Made by a program: the position numbers and the translations under genes | NCBI RefSeq assembly: GCF_010389155.1 | Contig: NC_057765.1 | Span: 3,038,001-3,102,000 of the forward strand | DNA length: 64,000 bases | Origin: Erigeron canadensis | Taxonomy: Eukaryota > Streptophyta > Magnoliopsida > Asterales > Asteraceae | Direction of reading: 5' to 3' | In this document: piece after piece, positions 48,984 through 61,000 of the stretch | Layout of the letters: each line of letters begins with the position of its first letter | How positions within the stretch are numbered: the first letter of the stretch is position 1 | The notes under the pieces: model-generated | The model's input: the letters and a program-made list of their open reading frames with translations, nothing else | Database searches by the model: none | Told to the model about the DNA's origin: nothing

Positions 48984-49037
48984 TATAAAAAGCAGATCTC
49001 ATTCCCTCTTCGCAACAACAAAACCAACGACAACAGT
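48984..49037 (+). promoter_or_regulatory. TATA box and noncoding first exon of TFIIA gamma
   Basis: TATAAAA lies at 48984-48990. A start about 25-30 bp downstream would give a short leader rich in CAACAACAAAA, ending at 49037 before a consensus donor GTGAGT. The matching acceptor is at 50517, just before the TFIIA gamma ATG, implying an intron of about 1.48 kb. The exon limits are inferred, not proven. Confidence 0.6.
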
Positions 49038-50517
49038 GTGAGTCTCTGATTTCTATATATATATATAAATATAAATATAAATTCATAATCAAATTCTATT
49101 CAATAAATTAAATATATACAGGACTTTAAATTTATTTAATTATCACTTTTATTATTTTGTAACATATCTATTTACTGTATGTATATATGTGCATTCGTGA
49201 ATTTGTGTATATATAAGAATAAATTTTGTATGTATTTTATTATTTTTATAGTAATGATAAATCTGGTGAATAAATTTGTGTAGGATTTTGAGTTTAATAT
49301 CTCTCGTATTTGTTTAATTTAGTGAATATTACGGAGTAATAATTAAGCTCATTATTATATGTGTGTGTATGTATTAGATACAAATTTTGTATATATATGT
49401 CGTTTTTATGTTTTGTTTTAGCCATTTGTATGTGTATATACAAAGTTTTCATTGTATCCGATCACATGTAAGAAAAAATAGAAACGACAACAGGACCCAA
49501 ACCCTGAGCTGGGCAGGGGGAGGTAAGCCGTAGACAGTTTTACCTCTACGCAAAGGTAGAGAGACTCCTTCCATAAGGACCTCCGGCCACAAAGAGATAA
49601 AAATCGGGAAGTGTAAAGGGTTTAGTTTCCATACCTGTCGGTCGAAAATAGCATAAGAAGATATACCTGTCCGCTGGTTATCACCCGGCTACATTAAGAG
49701 TAGGGAAGAGTAGCAAACAAGTGACCTAACATACTTTGGCACAGGTTCGACAAAAATAGAAAAATAGTTGGAAACATGTGAATTGACATATATAAGATGC
49801 ATTGTATGTGAATCAAAAGCTAAATTTATTGTTATGACTCAGAAAGTTTGCAACTTTCACATGTGAATGACTTAACCACGAGTGATATAACATATTAATT
49901 AACATGTAATTTAAAAGTTTTTGCAAAAAGCAATTCTCAAATGAGCTCAAGATCAAGAACTGTGAGAGCTATTTTATTACATGTTAAATAAGCATTTAGA
50001 TGTAATTAACTCTATTCGCGTGTGAAAATTGGTTTTAATTAAAACAAAAAGTTGAAAAACTAGAAAATTACATCAGAATTTACATGTGATTGGATTTCTT
50101 CACATGTCAACAATGATCGTTCATCACATGTGAACATATCAAATAACTTGTGATTTAACACATTTTTATCTATTCTTTTTGTCTCAATTGGACCTTTATC
50201 ACTGTTTACATGTTAGTAGACTTGAATCATATGTGAACGAACAAATAATTCTTGATCTTTTTGTGGTTCTTGTTAACTGAAAAATTTGTAAATTAAAAGG
50301 AGCAAGGTTTGAGTCTTTGAACTTTGAATATTGTATCAAGGTTTAGAAATGTGTAACACATCACACACGTGTATATATGTTCATAAACATTTCCATACGG
50401 TTTATCATTGAAAATTTTTTCTGTTGGGTCTATGGTGGAAATGTTAATGTATTTGATAGTTTTGTGGAGTTTGTTGGTTTGTTTTTCCAATACTCATTTT
50501 ATTTGTGAATATAACAG
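49038..50517 (+). other. 5'UTR intron of TFIIA gamma
   Basis: This runs from a GTGAGT donor to an AACAG acceptor. It is AT-rich and carries one SINE-like insertion (49488-49750, - strand). No open frame of note is seen. Introns in this position often raise expression of plant housekeeping genes, but nothing in the sequence shows that here. Confidence 0.5.
49488..49750 (-). mobile_element. SINE-like repeat in the TFIIA gamma 5'UTR intron
   Basis: On the minus strand: GGCCGGAGGTCCTTATGGAA, then GAGTCTCTCTACCTTTGCG, a GTAGAGGTAAAACTGTCTAC hairpin-like block and CCTCCCCCTGCCCAG. This order is known from Au-like plant SINE tails. Promoter boxes are not clear. Confidence 0.5.
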
Positions 50518-50524
50518 GTTTATC

Positions 50525-52122
50525 ATGGCAACATTTGAATTGTATCGAAGGTCTACCATTGGGATGTGCTTGACTGAAACATTGGATGAGATGGTGTCGA
50601 GTGGTGTACTTGGCCCTGAGCTTGCTATCCAAGTACTCGTTCAGTTTGACAAGGTCTCCTTTTGAGTTTGTTTACCTATGTTGTTGAATGCATAGTGTTG
50701 GTTAATATGATGCCGATCATGACTCCTTGTTTCATTGATTTTAGTCAATGGCTGAGGCACTGGAAAATCAGGTTAAGACCAAGGTCTCCATTAAGGTAAA
50801 TGACTGGTTTTTATCCATTTTCCTTTTAAAAAATATTGTGTTGAGCTTAGCGAAATTTGATTGATGAAAGAAACTTTGGTGTGACTCTTGTGTGATTATC
50901 TGTTTATATTAGAAAGAGGGTCGAGTAAATTGAATTCTAGTTTCCGTTTTTAAGTTTCTAGAGATACACGATGTGTTCGTCATATAGTGATAAAAGTGTT
51001 GACTTAAAAGATTCTTATATGAGCATAGAGTTTATTATTCAGGTTGCATGTCCCCAATATTTCATTTTTATTGCTCGTTTTTAAGTTATATGCACTTTTT
51101 GTACTAGTTTTGGCCAGATGAGGTTGTTGATAGCTCAAAAGCTGGTCACTGTTATGTATTTGCATCTGCCAACTTTAAGAATGTTTTACATAGTGTATAT
51201 GTTATGTGTATCTTGAATTTCCATGTAACATGTGAAGCACTACCCTTCTACAAGAAAGAGAACACATCTATAGGTAATGTCTGATAAATCACTTACACAT
51301 TCGAAAAATCTTCTTCATGTTGGGATACTCTCTGTTTACCCTTATTACTTACCCGTTTCAGAAGCTTTATTTTCTTGTTACACACTGCCTAACGACAATC
51401 TCAGTTTTTGATACCAGTCTAGGAGATTAGACCAGCCGCAACTCTAAACATATAGTTAGTAAGGCGGGTACCTTCTAAACCTGAGCAAACTGTCTGACCT
51501 TACCTAACCTAACCCAAAGTGAAAGTATCTGTTATCTCTAATGAGTACTAATTAGTAATGGCAGCACCTTTAAACAATTTGTAGGAAAATGGGTCAATTT
51601 GGGTTCTTGATAACAGCTCAAATGGGTAAAATACAAAAGATTAGCTAAAAAGGGTCAAATAGGTTGGAAGTGGTGTGAAGTGAATTTAACTGCTTAAAAC
51701 CTCCTAGTTTTTATAAAATTCAAAAAATGGCATTGATACTAAAATAATGTAAAACCTCAGTTTATTTTCCAATGTTGATAGGGCCAAAAGAAAGTATTGG
51801 TGGGTTAATGTTTGACCTGAATTTGAAGATGAGCCATTGTGACCTGAACTCAAATTGATCTGCCCAACCCACTTGTTTTGTCATCTCAGCAATAAGCTTT
51901 CAGAATTGCATACCATTTTTGGCTTATTGTAAGATGTCATCACTGTATGAAATGCTGATCGTTTCTTATACCATCAAATAGGGGCATTTGCACACTTACA
52001 GATTCTGTGACAATGTGTGGACATTCATTCTTCAAGATGCTCTCTTCAAGTATGATGAATCCCAGGAAAATGTTGGTCGAGTCAAGATAGTGGCATGTGA
52101 CTCGAAGTTGCTAGTCCAATGA
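50525..52122 (+). CDS. TFIIA-S: Transcription initiation factor IIA gamma (small) subunit
   Basis: TFIIA gamma pairs with the alpha/beta subunit and stabilises TBP on the TATA box in Pol II initiation. Coding exons 50525-50653, 50745-50795 and 51982-52122 give 43+17+46 = 106 aa, the usual length of plant TFIIA gamma. Landmarks are [20 protein letters not shown] at the N terminus (helical domain), [20 protein letters not shown] spanning the exon 2-3 junction (beta-barrel), and the C-terminal [13 protein letters not shown]. The acceptor CAG at 50515-50517 lies 7 bp before the ATG, so the 5'UTR is split by an intron. The likely first exon ends at 49037, before GTGAGT, downstream of a TATA box at 48984. 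No disabling changes are visible. It lies 4.2 kb downstream of SNAP43 in the same direction and converges with sucrose-phosphate synthase. Confidence 0.97.
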
Positions 52123-52966
52123 GACATGTCTTGGTTCTGGTAAATTTTAGTGTAGAACAAAATATGGGGTTTGTTCCTCTGTTGTATTCTCATGAAATAG
52201 AGTGAATTTGAAACAATGTGCCCAGAAACTCGGTTGTTTGATGCTAATTCGTTTCAGTTTTTCACCGTTTCAAAAGTGAATTGCTTGGTACATTTTGCAT
52301 AGATTTACTTGCATTATGGTATAAGTCGGTTAGCTAATGTATGAGCCAAATATAATAGCTAAATTTTACTTGAAGCTATGAAGAAATATTTCACAATTCT
52401 TGATCCCAGTCTCTATGAACATTGTATTGTAATGTTTGGCAACTTGTATTCTTGAGCTATAACTTGATAATTATGTGCAAACACCTTTACTTCTACATTG
52501 ATTTTGATTTCAACTATCCTTTTATTTCATCGTATTGTAGTCCTCCATATTTTCTTACGCTACTAGTTTATAATTTGACATTAGGTAGATTTTTTTGACC
52601 AAAAGGTCTTTTCTGCCAACTCAATTCATAGTGCTGGTTAAACAGATTGTGCTTTAATATGCGGTACTTTCCTGTCACTTTTCTCAACTAAAATGGTTGT
52701 TTTGTTCTAATATAAAATGAATTGTTTTTTATAGCATGGATTCATGGAGTTTTTTTTTTTTTTTCTTTTCTTTTTGTCGAATGATTTTCCCATTTTTTAT
52801 AACAGGATCAATGCCAAAAAGCCAAGATCTATTGATGTTTTTGTCGATTAAGTTTTTATAATGTCATATTTTCTCTTACGTTTTTCTATCATCTTGATAA
52901 ACATCATAGTAAAAAACACAAAATATCATTAATAAACACACGGTGTTGGTGAAAATCAAACGGTTA

Positions 52967-53011
52967 CTAGATATCCCGTTCACCCGTTGCATGCACGGAT
53001 ATATTGCTAGT
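52967..53011. mobile_element. Helitron-type terminus, orientation uncertain
   Basis: A CCCGTTGCATGCACGG hairpin is flanked by CTAG on both sides (52967-52970 and about 53005), each compatible with a Helitron 3' end. The matching 5' end was not found. It lies between the convergent TFIIA gamma and SPS genes. Confidence 0.45.
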
Positions 53012-53805
53012 AAACGTAAAATGACAAATATAATTTTCTAAGGGTATATATAACTAGTTAGGGGGCTAGGGGCAGATAACTTATTTCTTCCATAATTTTA
53101 AGCTATAAGTTTACTTCAAATAACTTACAGGTTTTGAGCTTATAGAAACCATAAGCTACTAAAGTTTTTTGGTTATCAAACAAATATAAACTTCAACTTA
53201 TGGAAAATCACAAGTTAGTTGCCAAATACACCCTGTGCGCGCACCTACATAATTTGGTTGTAGGAAATTATACTCAATGGCACTATAAAAGATATGATCA
53301 GCCACTGAAATTTTTAGAAGCCTCGACTACAATCTCGACCAAAGTACATAGTTTAGTATTTTCCACAATAACCCCTTTTCTCTTATAATATAGACGTGGA
53401 CACACTTTACATAAGTTGATGCGTAAAGCGGTAAAGTTAAGAAATGCTTAATTTATAGATAAATTACAAATAAATTTTTACAGATCAATGTTGAACCAAC
53501 AAATTTTTACAGACCAATGTTGAACCAATTAAATTAAAATGCTACAATTCATATTTGGAGGTTTTTGTGCGTAAAGTCTCACTCCATATCATTATTTTTT
53601 TAACACCCTTTCTTTTTGGTTAAGTTCTTGATTATTTGGAGGTGTTTATGGTTCACGGTTGGCGTATACTCGAGATTTGTTGCGTCCTGTACTCTCTTTT
53701 TTAGAAACTTTTTTGAAATGGCTGTCCTCAAGGATTTTATCACTAATTTGGACTTTGTTGATCCACTTTATTTGCATGCTATTGATATAGTAAGTTTTAT
53801 AGTGC

Positions 53806-53930
53806 CATTGGCTTGACCAGTGGAACTTGCCCTTCAAAAAAGTCCAAAAAAGTGCAACTATTAAGTTTTAAACTAAGAGGAACTGAAAATTACAGGTCAT
53901 TGGCTTGACCAGTGGAACTTGCCCTTCAAA
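53806..53930. repeat. 33-bp exact direct repeat
   Basis: CATTGGCTTGACCAGTGGAA plus the next 13 bases occurs at 53806-53838 and 53898-53930. It lies in the space between TFIIA gamma and SPS. Confidence 0.9.
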
Positions 53931-55026
53931 CTACAATAAGAGACGTTTATGTTTTATATCAAGATCATGTGAAAATTCATTAACAGATGAAGTTTTAGGT
54001 AAACAATGGGACACATGTAAATACCAAATGTAACTCCTCCATATAACATACACTTTTTCACCTCTGCTTATTTTATAAAACAAGACTCTAAAAATCCAAC
54101 GATGAAAGTTAAGGTAATTGTTACCGAAACCAGTGGAAGAAAAAACAGAAAGGGGGTGGTTGTCCATTAAATCTGATGTGAAAGTTTATGTTAGTTTAAG
54201 TTACGAGTTGTCTTTAGAAGGATGTACATTGTAACAGGCTAAGGCATGGTTGATCATAGTCGAAACGGTATTAAAAATACTTTCAAGTTCCATTATCAAG
54301 TTACTTACATTAATATAAAATCAATTATCAAAAATGATAATCTCCTGTTCAAGAATTTTACAACTTTCACGGAGAGAATTACTATCTCACTAGCAAACGA
54401 CTCATATCATCTCTCAAATTGAATGCTAAGCAGTGGTAATTCTAAAGATTCCCGGAGGGAAAAATAGAGATGCCTCCTACGTTACCATAATATGTGGAAG
54501 TATCAACGTAATTTCATAGTCATTCGGTCTGAATGCTACATGAAGAACATAAGCCAGATGATGGAACGGGAAGACCTAGGATGTAGAAGATCATAACATG
54601 AGTGACTCGGCAGATTTTGATTCCTATATATCCACCCATGTGGTACTTCATTATACCATATATATAAAATCCATCTGTATCGAGTGTTTTTGGGTTTTTT
54701 TACAGATAAAAACACATTGGTAGGCAACTACAATCTTAATATAAACAAAGATATTAAGCAGATAATATATCATGGATACCCTGATACAAATATCCATAAC
54801 ATATGTGAAGAAAGCATGTGAAAGAATACACTCTGGAAAAGGTGGTGGCCTGAAGGGGGGAATACAATCCCCTCATTTATATCAACTTTCTGTACAAATT
54901 ATGGTATTATAGCATCATGAATAAGCATTCATGCAAATGCAGATTTACTAGTAGCAAAAAGATAACGAAACACACTTCACCTGGAAGTGTATAGTGTTGA
55001 ATGGGAGGGACAACAATTTTAATTAC

Positions 55027-58000
55027 TTATGACTTGAGAACTCCAAGTGTTCCTAAGGAAGCACGGATATCAGCACTGCTACATTCTTCAGTTGTCTGAA
55101 TGATATTGGTGCTCTCTGTAGGTGTGACGTCTGTAAGTGGGTAGACTCTGTTAGCATGAAGTTGATTGGTGGTACTGATGCCTATTCCCTTCAGTATAAC
55201 TGTTTTGTGAACACCGCCCAGAAATCCTTCATAATCTGTGTCGCCACTTTCTCCAACAAAAACTACCACCTTTGACAAGTCCATACCCCACCTTAGATAC
55301 AAGTACCTGCAGGTATGATGTGTTAAATTCTAAGCATTTGTCCCAGAATGGGCAGATTCAGTAACAACCAAAATCAAACTAGGTTGAAGCTAATCACTTC
55401 TGTTTTTCTAAGTAATTATTTTCCAAGTTCAAGTAATTATTTTCGAAGTTCAAGTAATTATTTTCTAAAAAGTTTTATCTAATAAGAATACACTTGTTGC
55501 AACGTTCTACCCATTCCTCTTTAAGTTATTTTTTTTCACTCATTGGACCCCTTAAGGCCTTATAGGTAAAGCATACTCCAATTCAACCCATTCATAAGAT
55601 ATGGGTTGAATTGCGAAACCTAAACAGAAAGGAATGGTACACAAATGAACCGGTTACTGGACCAAGTCTGGTCCTTGGGGCTTGGGGGGATGCACACCTA
55701 GCCAAACTGCTCATTACCAATCCTAACTTCCATCAGTCCCATATTGTAAAAGAATTAATTTCCGAAAACAAGGACTGGTGCTACTTTTAAAAAATCAGGA
55801 CTGGCGCTACTGATCCTTTGTTTCTGATCTTTTGCTTTTATTTGTTTTTCTTATTATTTATGTTAGTTACTTATAGCACCACTGTTTTTGATTTTTTTTT
55901 GTCATATAAATTCCATTCTTTTGTTAATATAAACCTAAACAGATTATTTGACACCAAATGTAAGTAACTAGACAAGAAGATGTATTTAAAGAAAATTATA
56001 ACTACCTGAGGGCTTGAGAACGAGATGCCGACACTGGGATAACATTTATCTTTCTACCGTTTTGGCAATAAATTACATGGCAACGAAGAGCTTGAATCCT
56101 CATTAACTTCCGAAGTTCCTTAACAGGAGGTACCTGCAAAAAGAGCCACTAAGATAAGACACATAATACATTGCATAGACAAGCCTGACACACACATGTA
56201 TGAGTATCTGTAGACATTATAAAAATGTGTGGATACGTCTGATGCTTGGGGACACTTGCCTTTAAAATAAAAAGAAGATAGAATTACTTTTCTTGAAAAG
56301 TAGAAGATAGAATTAGTAATGCAGCATCAAACATATACCAATAACAGAGAATAGCATAAAAATAAGTAGATAATCATAAATTAACTAACCAGTCCCGGCT
56401 TATGAATATTGAAAGCATAACAATAATTTGTAGTAACTTCTTCATCTTCTGTAACAACATGCTCTTCATTTTTATTCACGGCCTTTTTGTCAATTATAGA
56501 AGATGCCCACTTCACCAAAGTCTTCCTCAGCCCTTCACCACCCCAACGATATTCTATGTGTGAATGGTAATACAAATCAAACACAAACGGGTTATCTTCA
56601 GAATGCGAAGACGAATAGTAAAGATCAGCACCACTATTGCAAATGAAAGCATCAAAATCTGAAGGATTCACGCCCTTTGAGACCAAAAAAGAATGAATTT
56701 CAGCCATTCGTAAGGATGTCGCAAGTATAAATCCAATAGAACCTTCCATCTTTTCCTTCTCTACAGCCTCAAATATTTTCTTTATATTATCAAAAAGAGA
56801 TCCGATATCATCATCATCAATAGCAACAACAAAGATATGTGTTCTTCTCCTCAATGCTGGGAATTTAAGTTGTTCATGTTTCTCTCCTGAAACTGTCCTT
56901 TGTGTACTTTTACCGACACCTTTTGCATATGACAAAACAGCATTCTCTAATTTACTACTATTACTATCATTTTCTTTATCACCGTCAATCGACCACTTCA
57001 AATTTAACGATATGTCTTGCATATCTCTTAAGGAATCACTTGGTGAGTCAGATTCTGAATTTTCATCATCATCGTCATCGTTTTTTAGCCACCCAGGATA
57101 CCTTGGTTTACAACTTGCTATTCGCGAAAGATAAGTTTTGCAATGTTCGGTCCATGAGAAGAGATGAATGTTTCTCAGTCCATTTGCCCTGCATTTGGCC
57201 CACAGCTGCTTATCTGCAACAAGCTTTAACAAAGCATCTGCAATTGACTGTTGATCATGGGGGTCAATAAGCAGACCATTGTCAAGTACCTGTAATGATC
57301 ACATCATCAATTCACTGAACTCATACTAAGACATAAGCATATAATAAAGCTAGAGGTAGCAAAATGGTTGGTTGGTTCATGGGTCAAAACAGGTTAGCTT
57401 TTGGTACAGATCAAAATGAGTTGGTGTTGCCCGAATATTTATGAACATTTAGTATGTCAAATGTGATGGAAAATGTCATCTACTTTTTAATAATAACTAA
57501 TTAACGTGTTCTCAATTAAGATGTGATCTGTAAAAATTTATGTTTTACGCATCAAAGATAGGAAGAACTCGAGTTGCCAGCGTCATAAGCGAATAGATCA
57601 ATTGCTACCTCTGAATAAAACAAACATAACTCACCCGATGTATATCCACGGGGCCTCCATTTTTTGTTGCAACCATTGGTAACCCATGAGCAGCAGCCTG
57701 TTCAATAGAATCTGACGTGTTAGACTAATAATGTTATATTGACGTGTAATTGAATGATAGAAAAGACAGAAAACTCACTTCGATCAAAGTGAGTCCAAAT
57801 GGCTCTATGAAAGCCGGATTTATAAAAACACCCTGCCAAGACAAGTTCAACAATGTTAAGTTTCCCTCTTCTACCTTAATATAAAATCTCTTCATTTAAC
57901 ATGTTAAAGACTGCACATCCAATTTAGAAAACAGGATGTTATACACAACTTACTCTTGGAATTTTAGGGATAATCAATAATGATCATCCAGATCATTAAG

Positions 58001-61000
58001 GGTAATGGTAACTCACAGTGTGTTTGGACTTGCGCCCTTTCTTGTATATAACTTTGAATAATTCGATTTAGATAATCATAATGAGAAATGAGCTGTTCGA
58101 AATAGTGCTCTAATGTGCTTCTAATGTTAAAGTACTGAGGGAATATCAGCTGTTTTAAGTGGTTAGGAATATTAATAATTTAAGCCATTAATTAATACAT
58201 AAATATACATAAAAAAGGACTATTTTGTGTGGGGAAATAAAGGATATAAGCCTTATGAGATGGGAGTACAAGTTTCTCAATTTAGTTTTCTTGCAGATGG
58301 TATAAAACTGATTATCTTCTAACTGGTGAGAAATTGAGTATTTGATTCCTAAATAGTCAGATAATAAGAAATAGCATTGCTTATTCAAACATAAAACTTG
58401 AACAGATAATCAGTTTCAAGACGCAAGATTGAAAGAGCCCTTGAAATGATCAACATACAGTCAGCGTTGTTATAAATTAATACTATCATTGATACCAAAT
58501 ACACAACAAAAGGGTACATCTGTTACCTTAGTCTTAGCTGCTAACCGGTAGATATCAGCGACTTCACTCTGCTTATGATGTTTAGGATATGCCACTTGAC
58601 CGTAAAGATCATACTTGTCGATCATCTTAATAATTGAAAGAAGCATCGAAGCACTGGTGCTTGACATCTCATCGATATTATCTCGGTTACCCATTATTAG
58701 TGTCTTCACATCAGAGAAAAATATATCTTAATGACAAATGATAGTTAACTATATAGTAAAGAAAAAAAAGGATAATCAGACATACAAGATTAGCAAGCTC
58801 TCTTAACGGTCGACACTCCCCAAATGCTTTAACCAAAGTTGTAAGGTTCTTCTTAGGATCTGGCCTAGCAAGAGCAAGTATCATGGGCTTTCGTGGGTTG
58901 GTAAAGAAGCGCATTATCTGCATTAAATATGAAGTTAGTGACTTGTGATTATTCCAGAATAATGATAATAACAATAATAAAAGGGAAAGAGATGGAAACA
59001 AGAGACATTCAAGTAGAGGTGGCAATACAACCATCTATTTATATGTTGATCAATTTGGGTTATGTTATATCTATAACAGGTCAAATAGGTAATTATATAT
59101 GTGCGACTGTGGGTCAGTGTCATAAGAAAATGTGTCTAATGGGTCAAAAGTTGCCCCAAAGAGTTTTTATAATGCATAAGACCTTCAACATCATTCTAAT
59201 CGAAGACTTGTGTAAACTAAATTTACAAAACTTTGTAACTATACTAAATAGCTATTACTAATTATGAAGGAAAAAGCAGTTTGACAAAATGTGTTCTGGG
59301 ACAACCCAACCTGACTCCCTTCGACACTAAACACTATCCGTCTTGACATGTTACCCAACATGCCAGGGTCTGCCCAAATTACCACCATGACATACATTGT
59401 ACTAAACAGCATTCATACTTGAAATAATTAATCAAAAATCCTCAAACCTCAGTCCAGATAGGTGGGGCCTGATGATTTTCTCCTCCTTCTGTTTCACCAT
59501 CCATATCAACTTCATGTGGTACAATATGATTGAACTCCATCCCCGGAGGAATTACCTGTCAATAGTTATAGTGATTAAGAATGTAACTAAAAAAAAAGTC
59601 GAGGTTGGTATAGCTGTGCACGGAAGGGTCGGCAGCAGCTCAAACTCAGTTATTCTTTATTTCTAATGGGAAACATATAACAAATAAGTTGGCTAAAAAG
59701 AAACAAATGATTAATGAAAGTGTATTGTTAATGCAATGATGCATAAAACCAAATGAAACATCTTAGTAAAAGAAATAAAATTAGATTACTATTTGAAATA
59801 ATATAATTTTTAAAATCAATTCTGACATTCTATCTTTCCAACTTTAAAAAAAACACTAGCTACACATAGGGCATTGTTGGCACTTACATTCATTCGAGGC
59901 ATGAACCTGCCATAACAGCTCACGTTACGCCTGATCCTAGCTCGAAGTTTCTTCTCTAGCACCGGGTCAAATCCATCATACAACCTCCACTGTTCATCAA
60001 TTTCTTGTCTGGTGCTAGTTATGACCACCTCAGAGGAATCAAGGCTTACCTCCTCAGCCTCTATCCTACGCATGATTTTATATGTAGTATTGATTTCTTC
60101 TTTAGTTAATCTTCCTTGTCTAAGAAGTTGTTCCAACTTATCTCTTCCGAGTGAGTGACCCGTGAAAAGCATAGGTACATTTAGAGCACCAGATAAACGA
60201 GCCGCTGAGTCACCAGCATCTGCATAATGACCATGGATAGCAACCGGCCAGACAGGGTGGCCACCGCCAATTTGCTCACCCAAAACTTTGGACATTTGTA
60301 TTACGTGGCTAAGTGCACCATCAACAAATTCAGGAATGTGGGGCCAAAGAAGCTCTTTGGGGATATATTTGTCCTTTGGGCCAAATGGAATGCGAATTAT
60401 GTAGGCACCGCTACTCTCCCCGAGCTCTTCTGTCATACCATCAGAATTATGTGGATTTAACATTTCTGTTGGTTCACCATAACTCCAGTCAACATCAGGG
60501 CAGGCTACTTGTCTTGTAAGCAGATCGACCCGATAGACACCTGGCATTGAAGCTAAAGCTCTTGCAAGTTCTACAACATACTTAACCTGAAATATTAGTA
60601 ACAGCCCACGTCAATGAATGTCAATGAAAAAATGTGAGATGTGGCAAGAATGGTGGGTCCACAGGTTGAATGACGTATAACATGTCTAAATGGATTCAGG
60701 AGACAGAACTGGGTTGGGTTGACTGGGAATCACTTTTTTGTCCATTTTTTAAGTTCATCGACAAAGTTTAAATGACTTCATTAATTATCTAAATCTTGAA
60801 GCTATATGATTTATAAGGTTTGATTGGCCATTTTAGCTATATAAATATTGATTGGCCCGTTTGAGATAAAAACACAGACGCCATTGATCCATTCATAAGT
60901 ATACAGGTCAAACTTCCACGGCTAGAAAAGCATGGATTAGACAAGTCCGGAAACTACAAATCACTTTAAGTGAACAACAAAAAAAAAAAAGATAAACTGA

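Larger units (their letters stand above)
52123..55026. other. Convergent intergenic region, TFIIA gamma to SPS
   Basis: 3'UTRs of both genes, a Helitron-type terminus, hAT-like scraps near 53090-53200 (AAGCTTATA-type motifs) and a 33-bp direct repeat. No gene. Confidence 0.4.
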
